NCBI GenBank assembly: GCA_964525185.1
Contig: CAZGFQ010000006.1
Coordinates: 1 to 64,000 of the forward strand
Direction of reading: 5' to 3'
Length of the DNA: 64,000 bases
Origin: JABHGY01 sp964525185
GTDB taxonomy: Bacteria > Fidelibacterota > Marinisomatia > Marinisomatales > UBA1611
In this document: piece after piece, positions 1-7,609 of the stretch
Position numbering within the stretch: position 1 is the first letter of the stretch
Layout: every line of letters starts with the position of its first letter
Program-made: the position numbers and the translations under genes
The notes under the pieces: model-generated
The model's input: the letters and a program-made list of their open reading frames with translations, nothing else
The model's database searches: none
What the model was told of the DNA's origin: nothing

Positions 1-10
1 TCGTTAAGCT

Positions 11-1141
11 TTAAAACAATTCCCCTAATACTTTAATTAATCGATCTGCATCTTTTTCATCATTATAGGCATTGAAGGATGTGCGAAATAGAATTTTGTC
101 TCCCCAGGGGAAAACAGGTATTTCCAATTTATATTCATCCATGAGTCGCCATTTAAAATCAAGTCCATTTTCAATATGTATCATAACACTTGCCATTTGT
201 CCAAGCCATTCGGAATTATTCGGGCAAATGGGTTCTGTATCAATAATCTCATAGATTCGATTTCGTGTATCCCGGTTCAATTTTCTACAACGAGACCGGA
301 CAGAATCCCAATCATGATCTTCCTGGAATTGGATAGCAGTTGGCACTGTTAAAAATGCGCTCGGATCCCACGTTCCTTGATATTGGTTTTCATAAATAAA
401 AGCGGTTGGTGCAGGGTCAATCACAGAACCCCAACTAATGATAAGTGGTTTTATTTTTTCCTGGAGTGATTTTTTTACATATAAAAAGGATGATCCTTTT
501 GGTGCAGAAAGCCACTTATGACAAGCGCCAACATAAATATCCGGATTCATTTCAGAAATATTTAATGGAATGTGAGCCGGTACATGAGCGCCATCTATAA
601 AAGTCATAATACCTGCTTCTTTGGCTTTTTTACATATGTCCATGGCAGGCAAAATCAATCCGGTAGAGCTGGTAATTTCGCTCAAATAAATGACTTTTGT
701 ATTTGCAGTCACACCTTCCCAAAAATGCTCTACATAATCTTTGTGCGTTGTTAGCGGAAGCGGTGTAGATCGTTTTACGATGGAATATCCGTTTTCATTT
801 CCATAATGTTCCCAAGTGCGTACCAATGATCCATATTCCATATCTGTCATAAGGACTTCATCGCCCGAACCAAGGTCCAAACTTCGAATAACCGTATTTA
901 CTGCGGTGGTTGGATTTGTTGCAAAAATGAGATCGTCACCATTGCATCCTACATAATCGCCCAATGCATGGCGAGCTTCTTCCAAATGTTCATATACTTT
1001 CCGCGCCATAAATTCCACAGGCTGTTGCTCAAGTTCCAATTGCCAGTTTTGATATGTTTCAAAAACAGGTTTGGGGCAAGCACCAAAGGAACCATGATTT
1101 AGAAATGTAATATCTGAATCTAGATGATAATACTTTTTCAT
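11..1141 (-). CDS. Class V PLP-dependent aminotransferase, isopenicillin-N-epimerase-like
   Basis: A 376-residue fold-type I PLP enzyme of the class V (NifS/isopenicillin N epimerase-like) family. The N-terminal FLNHGSFGAC motif is typical of the epimerase-like branch, and the ACHKWLS segment places the Schiff-base lysine at about K209. The aspartate of the TFIDGAH motif is the expected pyridine-nitrogen ligand. Length is normal and the protein is complete. A GGAG ribosome-binding site lies 5 bases before the ATG. No signal peptide is visible, so it is probably cytoplasmic. The substrate cannot be told: members act as epimerases, cysteine desulfurase-like enzymes or transaminases. The first 22 codons are nearly duplicated just upstream (see the pseudogene entry), so this was probably one of two tandem paralogues. 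Confidence 0.85.
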   Translation of the reverse strand: MKKYYHLDSDITFLNHGSFGACPKPVFETYQNWQLELEQQPVEFMARKVYEHLEEARHALGDYVGCNGDDLIFATNPTTAVNTVIRSLDLGSGDEVLMTDMEYGSLVRTWEHYGNENGYSIVKRSTPLPLTTHKDYVEHFWEGVTANTKVIYLSEITSSTGLILPAMDICKKAKEAGIMTFIDGAHVPAHIPLNISEMNPDIYVGACHKWLSAPKGSSFLYVKKSLQEKIKPLIISWGSVIDPAPTAFIYENQYQGTWDPSAFLTVPTAIQFQEDHDWDSVRSRCRKLNRDTRNRIYEIIDTEPICPNNSEWLGQMASVMIHIENGLDFKWRLMDEYKLEIPVFPWGDKILFRTSFNAYNDEKDADRLIKVLGELF

Positions 1142-1278
1142 ATTACTCCGTCAAGGGTTAAACCTAATTTTAATTTTCTTCCATTTTTTTTAAACCCCCA
1201 TGAATCCCCCTGCAAAAGTGGAATATGTAAGATAAAAAAATGAAAATTCCTTACTTGTCGGCGTCCCACTACAAACAG
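1142..1278. repeat. Non-coding repeat-like insert with imperfect inverted repeats
   Basis: This spacer separates the intact aminotransferase from the truncated 5' copy. It contains an imperfect inverted repeat, with arms at 1172-1191 and 1234-1248 (AATTTTC...ATTTTTTT against AAAAAAATGAAAATT, with a 4-base bulge). Inside lie C-rich blocks on the plus strand (AAACCCCCATGAATCCCCC) and a GGCGTCCCACTACAAACAGG segment. Short G/C-run and CAGGCAGG-type segments of this style resemble dispersed intergenic repeats of environmental FCB genomes, which is recollection and not a search result. No protein with recognisable features is encoded. Confidence 0.4.
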
Positions 1279-1344
1279 GCAGGCGCCAAAAGAACCGTGA
1301 TTTAAAAATGTAATATCTGGATCTAATAAATATAGATCTTTCAT
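1279..1344 (-). pseudogene. Truncated 5' remnant of a second aminotransferase copy
   Basis: Starting at an ATG directly after the pepC stop codon (TAATATATG), 22 codons match the start of the downstream aminotransferase at 18 of 22 residues, sharing the DITFLNHGSFGAC core. Many base differences are synonymous third-position changes (CTA/TTA, CAT/CAC, TCC/TCT, GGT/GGC, GCT/GCC), which suggests both copies were once functional and diverged under selection. After the GAC codon the homology ends and the reading frame runs into unrelated repeat-like sequence, stopping at 1138. I take it to be the stump of a deleted tandem paralogue. A translated leader peptide is possible but unsupported. Confidence 0.6.
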
Positions 1345-1347
1345 ATA

Positions 1348-2688
1348 TTATTTTGCCAAAGCGCCCATTGGGTCCCACGGTTTTAATGGTACGGGATCTT
1401 TTTGATATATTTCAAATTCTTCCTCGGTAATATAGTCCTTATGTACAACAACTTCGTATGTATATTCATCAAACCAAGGATCGGTCATAATGTCGTAACC
1501 TTTATCTCCATATTTGTCTCCCCAGCTATTTTCAACACGCCATTTTCTTGACTTTTTCTCTTTATCTAAATCAACCCCAGTGAATAACATGGCATGAGTC
1601 ATTTGGCTATCCCCATATTCCAGCCGATCTGCTTTTGACATAGAAAATGTTGTATTGTAGAATAATTCAAAATCATAAATATCTAAATCCATAACACCCA
1701 TATTTCTTGAAAAATGTTTTCCAACATCACACCCAAACCAAACAGGGTTGTCCCCGTTTATGGATGCAATGGCTGCTTCTTTTAACCGCTGAACGGGAAG
1801 ATTTAAATAGCGAATCATTTCACCTTCAATCACATTTCCTAAATAATCCACGGTATACGTTTCATGATATTCTTTATCCGACATGGGGCAATCTATTAAA
1901 CACACATAATCATCTAAATTTAATCCAACATGATTTTCAAAGAATGATTGTGGAGTCAAATTTTCAAATCGATAAAATTCTTTATCTTTATCGCGCACTT
2001 GCCAATCAAATGTTTCGGGTGGGGTACCCAAACTAATCGTTAACATTTGATATACAACACTCATCATGTCATCTTTCATGGCCTGCAACTTTTCCGCGTT
2101 TGCTCCTTCTTTGCTAGCATTTCTAAGATCAATGGCAAAACCACGAAGTTTTCGAGTAATCATTCGATTCATTCTCATGGATGCGCTACTTTGATACGTT
2201 TCCGGCATTTCAGATTTTGGTACAACACCATATTTTTTTATCAAATTCACAAACATATGCCACTGTCCTCCATCTTGGATGGGATCGGATAATAAATGCA
2301 TGACTAATCGACCATCTCTTGGCTCATTGGCAGATCTTAAAATACTTTCCAAAAAGTAATTCGATTTTTCCATTTTATCCCAAAACATAAAATAATTTTG
2401 GCTAAACTCAAATCCTTTCAAATTGTATTTTCTACCAAGGTAAATCCGAAACAAATTCAGACCCGCAAAACCCCAACAGCGGCCACTAGATTTTTGGTTT
2501 GTTACTTTCATCTCACCAGTTACCACATCCGAGAATGTATGGTCAATGCGTCTAAAAGCATCCCAATCCAATGCAATATCTATAAAGTTTGATTTAATGG
2601 ATGCATTCCGTGCCATTCGAATTTGCGGGTTTGATAATGCTTTATCCTTATAACGATTTAATGATTCATTTGATAATTGTTTACTCAT
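1348..2688 (-). CDS. pepC: C1-family aminopeptidase C / bleomycin hydrolase
   Basis: A 446-residue papain-fold peptidase of the PepC/bleomycin hydrolase family. The triad is visible: Cys71 in SSGRCWGFAG, His365 in MTHAMLFTG and Asn387 in VENSWGD. The insert between Cys and His and the overall length are typical of this family and unlike short secreted papains. There is no signal peptide, fitting the known cytosolic hexameric aminopeptidases that trim N-terminal residues from peptides. A GAGGAAA ribosome-binding site precedes the ATG. The C-terminus ends PMGALAK; in known family members the C-terminal tail sits in the active site and limits cleavage to aminopeptidase action. The truncated aminotransferase copy begins 4 bases after its stop. 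Confidence 0.92.
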   Translation of the reverse strand: MSKQLSNESLNRYKDKALSNPQIRMARNASIKSNFIDIALDWDAFRRIDHTFSDVVTGEMKVTNQKSSGRCWGFAGLNLFRIYLGRKYNLKGFEFSQNYFMFWDKMEKSNYFLESILRSANEPRDGRLVMHLLSDPIQDGGQWHMFVNLIKKYGVVPKSEMPETYQSSASMRMNRMITRKLRGFAIDLRNASKEGANAEKLQAMKDDMMSVVYQMLTISLGTPPETFDWQVRDKDKEFYRFENLTPQSFFENHVGLNLDDYVCLIDCPMSDKEYHETYTVDYLGNVIEGEMIRYLNLPVQRLKEAAIASINGDNPVWFGCDVGKHFSRNMGVMDLDIYDFELFYNTTFSMSKADRLEYGDSQMTHAMLFTGVDLDKEKKSRKWRVENSWGDKYGDKGYDIMTDPWFDEYTYEVVVHKDYITEEEFEIYQKDPVPLKPWDPMGALAK

Positions 2689-2700
2689 AGTTTCCTCTTT

Positions 2701-3246
2701 CTAGTACATGCTCATTATGCCGAGCATCGTTAAAATAAAATATAATACAATGGTTGCTGCTCCATCATAATCTTTCGCAATTCGTTGCCCAAAAAACAAA
2801 GCTAATAACGTAAATGATGTTATTAGAAATCCATTAAATATCATCATGGTTGTTCGCTCTGTGATGGCATATACAACGCCATACGCTAATAATCCACCGG
2901 CGGCTAGTTCCATAATGGTTATTAATGATAAAGCAAAAGATGAAACTTTATTTAATGGAGAATTGGCAAATTGATTTTTAAAATAATCAACATTTCCTTT
3001 TCGGTCTAAAATTTTATCAATACCCGATTGGAGAAAAGCAATAGCCAAAAATATGGCAATGAACATTTGCCCCAATACTAGCGGGTCTTTTACTTGAACA
3101 CCCAGAATTTCTATTCGGCCATCAGGATATTTTTCTTCGATTGTTTGGCCACTTGAAACCAACCCTGGAATCGTATTTTGGGCAAGCACGTTTGATTCAA
3201 TCATAATAAAAAGTGTAATTATGATGAATGCTATTTTCTTTTTCAT
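2701..3246 (-). CDS. DoxX-like integral membrane protein with signal sequence
   Basis: A 181-residue membrane protein. Residues 1-22 form a signal peptide-like segment ending LAQ. A short soluble stretch follows, then about four hydrophobic segments from residue 57 on, with the FLAIAFLQSGIDKIL segment resembling DoxX-type proteins. The C-terminal half (MMIFNGFLITSFTLLALFF, IVLYFILTMLGIM) fits the same family. DoxX-like proteins are quinone- or thiosulfate-linked in some organisms, but function cannot be assigned here. A strong AGGAGG site lies in front of the ATG. It lies 12 bases upstream of the pepC start on the same strand. Confidence 0.6.
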   Translation of the reverse strand: MKKKIAFIIITLFIMIESNVLAQNTIPGLVSSGQTIEEKYPDGRIEILGVQVKDPLVLGQMFIAIFLAIAFLQSGIDKILDRKGNVDYFKNQFANSPLNKVSSFALSLITIMELAAGGLLAYGVVYAITERTTMMIFNGFLITSFTLLALFFGQRIAKDYDGAATIVLYFILTMLGIMSMY

Positions 3247-3260
3247 ATGTCCTCCTATAC

Positions 3261-3974
3261 TTATGAAATGAGTTTTGTTATTTTAGCTCTAATAAGAGAT
3301 TGAAGTTCTTCTAATGATAAATTTTTGTATTCATCGCCTTTAATTGGTTCACCATAATGAATCGTAATAACACCTGGCTTTAGACGCCAATCCGATTTTC
3401 TTTTTGCATCAAATACGCCTATGAGTCCGACAGGAACAATAGTAACGCCTGTGTTTTTACTGATATGGAATGGTCCTTTTTTAAAAGGGCCCATTTCGTG
3501 GGATAAGGTCCGGGTCCCTTCTGGCGAAATCAAGAAAGAAATCCCTTTGCGAATTGCATCTTCAGCTTTATTTAAACTATGTATTGCCTTGCCTAATTCC
3601 TGCCGAACAATGGGAATCATGCCATATTTTTTTACAATAGCTCCATACAGCGGATACTTTAATTGTTCATACGCACCTACACCAGTCACATAATGACGAC
3701 AAGTCGCTCCTAACATAAAATGGTCAAACATAGATTCATGATTTATCATATATAAATAAGGTTCCCCAGATGATGAAGGCGGAGTTCCTTTTGTTGTTAA
3801 ATATTGCCCTGCTGATAAAAGCACTATTTTACACATGGGTCTTAAATAATAATGTAAATGCCTTTTTGGCAGTATCATAATTAATATATAAAGTATTGAT
3901 CCTGTTATTAGGAATGTGGTCATGAACAATGGCCATATAAATATGGATATAATTGTTTTAAATAATCCAGTCAT
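3261..3974 (-). CDS. plsC: 1-acyl-sn-glycerol-3-phosphate acyltransferase
   Basis: A 237-residue membrane acyltransferase that would acylate lysophosphatidic acid in phospholipid synthesis at the inner membrane. The catalytic HX4D motif is NHESMFD (His79, Asp84), and the PEGTRT motif at residues 151-156 is the phosphate-binding block. Two hydrophobic segments at residues 8-35 anchor the N-terminus. The start overlaps the 3' end of mutY by 17 bases, so the two are probably translated from one message (marR-mutY-plsC). Length and motif spacing are normal for PlsC. Other LPLAT-family substrates, such as lysolipids or ornithine lipids, cannot be excluded. Confidence 0.88.
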   Translation of the reverse strand: MTGLFKTIISIFIWPLFMTTFLITGSILYILIMILPKRHLHYYLRPMCKIVLLSAGQYLTTKGTPPSSSGEPYLYMINHESMFDHFMLGATCRHYVTGVGAYEQLKYPLYGAIVKKYGMIPIVRQELGKAIHSLNKAEDAIRKGISFLISPEGTRTLSHEMGPFKKGPFHISKNTGVTIVPVGLIGVFDAKRKSDWRLKPGVITIHYGEPIKGDEYKNLSLEELQSLIRAKITKLIS

Positions 3975-5013
3975 TTTGATCTAATATTTTAAATAGTTTA
4001 TGATTAGCCGCAGGAAATGGGTATTGCTTTATTTCTTTTGGAGTAATCCAAGTATTTGGTAGTTCTGTTTTGGGTGTTTGCCCGTCTATAAAACAATGGA
4101 ATACATTTAAATCAATCGAAAAATGACTAAATATATGTTTCACTACACCAGCTTTACTGTGTATGATTGGATCTACATCACACTCTTCTTTCAATTCTCG
4201 TTTTAAGGCATCTTCAATAGATTCACCTTTTTCTACTTTTCCTCCTGGAAATTCCCATAAGCCACCTAATAAACTTTTTTGTTTTCGTTTTTGAATAAAA
4301 AATTTATCCTGATCCCAAATGAGCCCCGCTGCCACATTGTAATGAGGTGATTTTTTCTTTTTTATCTTTTCTGGGTACAATTCCGGATTGCCAGAATTCA
4401 TCGCCGAACATATGGTGTTTAATGGACAGTTTTCACATTTAGGCTTTTTTGGCGTACAAATCAATGAACCTAAATCCATTAAAGCTTGATTAAAGTCTCC
4501 TGGTCTGTGTTGATCAATTTCATTTTGTAAATAATTTTTTATCCGTACTTGAGCGTGTTGACCCATTTTTTTTCGACCTAAAATTCGAGAGGTAACACGA
4601 CGAATATTTCCATCAATTGTTGGTATAGGTTTATTAAATGCAATGGACATAACAGCCGCGGCTGTATATGGCCCTACACCAGGAAGGGATAAAAAATCAC
4701 TATAATTACTAGGTATTTTTCCATCATAATTATTCATTACAATTTGTGTGGCCTTATGAAAATTCCTACATCGAGAATAATACCCTAATCCTTCCCACAA
4801 TTTTAAAATATTTTGCTCAGTTGCATTTGCAACATCTTTTAATGTGGGGAATTTATGTATCCATCGATTAAAGTATGGAATAACTGTGTCGACCTGAGTT
4901 TGTTGAAGCATTATTTCTGACAGCCATGTAATATATGGATTATTTACATCCCTAAATGGTAAATCGCGTTTATGTTCATCATACCAAGATAATATATTTT
5001 CTTTGAATAACAT
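3958..5013 (-). CDS. mutY: A/G-specific adenine DNA glycosylase
   Basis: Removes adenine mispaired with 8-oxoguanine in base-excision repair. The HhH-GPD core is clear: catalytic Glu33 in SEIMLQQTQV, helix-hairpin-helix LPGVGPYTAAAV at 110-121, and catalytic Asp134 in TIDGNIRR. The four iron-sulfur cysteines are C186, C193, C196 and C202 (CX6CX2CX5C). The C-terminal third is the NUDIX-like 8-oxoG recognition domain, with a FPGGKVEKGES stretch. I chose the ATG at 5013 (351 residues), 7 bases after the marR stop; an in-frame TTG at 5028 would add five residues and overlap marR. It sits between marR and plsC in a tight minus-strand set. Confidence 0.93.
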   Translation of the reverse strand: MLFKENILSWYDEHKRDLPFRDVNNPYITWLSEIMLQQTQVDTVIPYFNRWIHKFPTLKDVANATEQNILKLWEGLGYYSRCRNFHKATQIVMNNYDGKIPSNYSDFLSLPGVGPYTAAAVMSIAFNKPIPTIDGNIRRVTSRILGRKKMGQHAQVRIKNYLQNEIDQHRPGDFNQALMDLGSLICTPKKPKCENCPLNTICSAMNSGNPELYPEKIKKKKSPHYNVAAGLIWDQDKFFIQKRKQKSLLGGLWEFPGGKVEKGESIEDALKRELKEECDVDPIIHSKAGVVKHIFSHFSIDLNVFHCFIDGQTPKTELPNTWITPKEIKQYPFPAANHKLFKILDQNDWII

Positions 5014-5020
5014 ATTTGTA

Positions 5021-5455
5021 TTATACAATTTTATTTTTATCTAAAATGTATTTAGATAACGTCCATTGAAATGATGACAGGATTTCTCTTACTTCATCTC
5101 GATCATCCTCAGAAATTGTTAACTCTATTTTTTCTCCCAATGCGTCAATATTCAATTCAACTTCCTCTTGAATTCTCGTTCCAACCTCAGTTAATCGCAC
5201 AAGCATGACGCGCCTATCATATGGGTCTTTTTCTTTTTCTACCCACCTTTTTTTTATTAGCCCATCAACCATACGTGTAGCTGTACTGTTATCAATACCT
5301 AAAGTGTGTGAAAAAGCGGACATATCTATTCCACGATCGGGTATAATTGAAATGGCTAGCGCTTGTGGGAGAGAAAGAGAAGTAGACGCTATTTCAGTAC
5401 GGTATAATCCCTGAAGGTTTAGTAAAAACGATTTTAATAATTCCCCAAATTCCAT
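5021..5455 (-). CDS. MarR-family winged-helix transcriptional regulator
   Basis: A 144-residue MarR-type repressor or sensor. The winged helix covers about residues 35-100, including a LGIDNSTATRMVDGLIKKRWVEK recognition region and the wing DPYDRRVMLVRLT (DxRxxxxxLT signature). Flanking helices would form the dimer interface. It is the first gene of a close marR-mutY-plsC run, only 7 bases before the mutY ATG, so it may autoregulate that message. MarR proteins respond to phenolic compounds, oxidants or antibiotics; no ligand can be inferred here. The pairing with mutY would fit an oxidative-stress signal, which is speculation. Confidence 0.88.
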   Translation of the reverse strand: MEFGELLKSFLLNLQGLYRTEIASTSLSLPQALAISIIPDRGIDMSAFSHTLGIDNSTATRMVDGLIKKRWVEKEKDPYDRRVMLVRLTEVGTRIQEEVELNIDALGEKIELTISEDDRDEVREILSSFQWTLSKYILDKNKIV

Positions 5456-5495
5456 ATTTGTATATTACAAATACTTATTCCATATTCAAAGAAAT

Positions 5496-6701
5496 CTAAT
5501 CAAATGGTAAATTCACTAACCTTTTTGCATGATTAATATATAATGATTTTGCTTTATTCCATTCTTCGGGCGATAGTGTATGTCCAATCACACTCCAATG
5601 GTCTAAATCGTATGGTCCCAATGTATACCACTGCCCGGGGATCAATAAATCATTTTCTTGATATTCAATAATGGGGTCTGGTCCATTTACTCCCGTTTTT
5701 GGCCCTGTCATAGAAATTGTATTAACAACACCGTCGTTATTAAACCATGTTGAATCTGTAGATGATCCGTCTTTCCAATAAGAAATTGCAGATCCTAATA
5801 TTTTTGCCCTTGGTCGAGTTAAGAGAGTAGCGTCCTGTCTAGGGAGATAGAAACCCGTTAATGTGTCTAAATATGTAGCTGTTGTTTGAAATGAAAAATA
5901 ATAAACATTTGGATCCACAATTAGAGATCCATTTAATTCTTTTGCACCTTCCAAACTTAAATCCCATGCGCAAATATTTTTGGTTCCCCACGCAGGGTGA
6001 TCTTTCATTCTTCGCCGATATGATGACCATGTTTCATTATCTCCTCTTGTAAACCCCCATTGTTCTAAGTCAAAATTATAAAAGCCAGACCCAACCACAT
6101 CTGCAATCCCAATAATATTTTGAAGATACGGAAATGTTTTGGTCATAATATTAGCTAAGGTTGTGCCATCATGCGGTGTAGAAACACTTGAAATGGATGC
6201 AATCCACCCATTTTGTTCAATGCCAAGTAATTCGCTATTTTCAGGTATAATATTCACAGTATCAGAAAAAACAACCTGAGACAATTGATATTGTAACATT
6301 CGAATTGTTTGTCCGCCCATACTGTGCCCTACTAAATGGACCGGATGATTTTCGTCCCATTCTGGGTATATACCGTCATACTTTTTCCCAGGTTTTTGGA
6401 TAATTCCATATTTATTGGCATGTGCTTCACCATAATCAACTTCTCCGCCTTTTAATTGAGTATAAACTTCAATGGCGCGCTCCCAATTAGATGACACGGG
6501 GCCTACTGAAACAGTAAATACTTTATAGCCTTCTTCTTCTAGTAATGCTTCTAAATCATGTTGGCCACCCCAATATTTATAACCGCCTAATTCTTCCGGT
6601 CCCCACCCTAAAAATCCGTGAACCAAAACAATGGGATAATTATTTTCTGCTTTTAGGAATACAGTCGAAAGAGCAAATAAAAGAATGAATATTTTCTTCA
6701 A
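5496..6701 (-). CDS. Secreted alpha/beta-hydrolase lipase (staphylococcal/Geobacillus family I.5-like)
   Basis: A 401-residue exported lipase. Residues 1-18 are a signal peptide (KKIFILLFALSTVFLKA). The oxyanion motif LVHGFLGWG lies at 26-34, the nucleophile elbow GHSMGG places Ser127, and the remaining triad fits Asp323 (NNDGVVNT) and His368 (DHWSVIG). The GWG, STPHDG and NDGVVNT blocks are those of the thermoalkalophilic Bacillus/Geobacillus and Staphylococcus lipases, a group that also carries a structural zinc site. There is no T9SS sorting domain, so the signal peptide alone would take it to the periplasm. Its start overlaps the stop of the upstream outer-membrane protein gene by 4 bases, indicating co-translation with it and priA. 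Confidence 0.87.
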   Translation of the reverse strand: MKKIFILLFALSTVFLKAENNYPIVLVHGFLGWGPEELGGYKYWGGQHDLEALLEEEGYKVFTVSVGPVSSNWERAIEVYTQLKGGEVDYGEAHANKYGIIQKPGKKYDGIYPEWDENHPVHLVGHSMGGQTIRMLQYQLSQVVFSDTVNIIPENSELLGIEQNGWIASISSVSTPHDGTTLANIMTKTFPYLQNIIGIADVVGSGFYNFDLEQWGFTRGDNETWSSYRRRMKDHPAWGTKNICAWDLSLEGAKELNGSLIVDPNVYYFSFQTTATYLDTLTGFYLPRQDATLLTRPRAKILGSAISYWKDGSSTDSTWFNNDGVVNTISMTGPKTGVNGPDPIIEYQENDLLIPGQWYTLGPYDLDHWSVIGHTLSPEEWNKAKSLYINHAKRLVNLPFD

Positions 6702-7609
6702 AATTTTCCTCCAAATTCAATGCCATTGACCCATCCTCCTGTGCCATAAAAATATGACCCAATTCCAATACTAAAATCTTTTCCGGAATAACTTAAACCA
6801 AACCCTGTCCCGCTAATTGCGCTTTGTGAAACTGATTGTTGAATATTTTGATTCTTTCTTTCTGATGAAGTTCCCAATCGAATTTGTATTCCATTGGTTA
6901 GTTTAAATTCGCCAGACAAAATAACATTTAATTCATCTGTCTGAAATGAATATGGCGCTTCTAACATAATTTGCAAGGGCAAGTGCGCCAACTTTTTAGA
7001 AAGACTAATGGCGGCACGAAACGGAAGCGTTTCTTTATATTCTGTGTAGCTTGATAAAGGAAGGCCGACATTTTCTACATTTAATCCAACAGAAGATTGA
7101 ATGCGTTGAATATCTAGTAAAATACCTCCATTGAAAGCAATAGCTAAAGATGAATAATTATATAATTGGCTATAAAAAAGTGATGAACTCGCGCCCCATC
7201 TAATTGGAATATTTGAAATCTTTTTACTAATGGACCCTGTAATCATTGTTTCGCCAGATTGATATTTTCCCGTTTCATTAGCGTTTTCATCATATCCATC
7301 AAATATTCCGAAAGATTGATGCCTAAAGCTTAAGCTCTTATTCAACTTTTCCGATGGAAACAAAATAGAAAATGATTTCAAACGAATATCCGCCGGGAAT
7401 TGAATTAAACTTGCTTGGAATTGTCGCTGACTTTCATATGAAAGAACTGCCGGATTAAGACGATCACCTTCTGCACCATATAATATTCTTCCGCCGCCAG
7501 CCAATGCAATCGTGGGTGTATGCGACCAGGTTAATAATCCCGGATAAGAAATATTTCCAAAAACACAGGTTAATCCCAGCGCAAATATTGTAATTATTTT
7601 TTTCATCAT
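6698..7609 (-). CDS. PorV/PorQ-like outer-membrane beta-barrel protein
   Basis: A 303-residue exported protein with a signal peptide ending CVFG. After the signal, the PTIALAGGGRILYGAEGDRLNPA stretch carries the A-GG-(x)n-G-(x)n-NPA pattern seen at the N-terminus of FadL-fold proteins of the PorV/PorQ/UPF0164 type. The rest alternates polar and hydrophobic residues, as in a beta-barrel, and ends in a GKF terminus. It overlaps priA upstream and the lipase downstream by 4 bases each. Such proteins act as shuttle or channel partners in T9SS, or as lipid channels like FadL. The adjacent lipase makes fatty-acid or lipase handling plausible, but this is inference. Confidence 0.6.
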   Translation of the reverse strand: MMKKIITIFALGLTCVFGNISYPGLLTWSHTPTIALAGGGRILYGAEGDRLNPAVLSYESQRQFQASLIQFPADIRLKSFSILFPSEKLNKSLSFRHQSFGIFDGYDENANETGKYQSGETMITGSISKKISNIPIRWGASSSLFYSQLYNYSSLAIAFNGGILLDIQRIQSSVGLNVENVGLPLSSYTEYKETLPFRAAISLSKKLAHLPLQIMLEAPYSFQTDELNVILSGEFKLTNGIQIRLGTSSERKNQNIQQSVSQSAISGTGFGLSYSGKDFSIGIGSYFYGTGGWVNGIEFGGKF

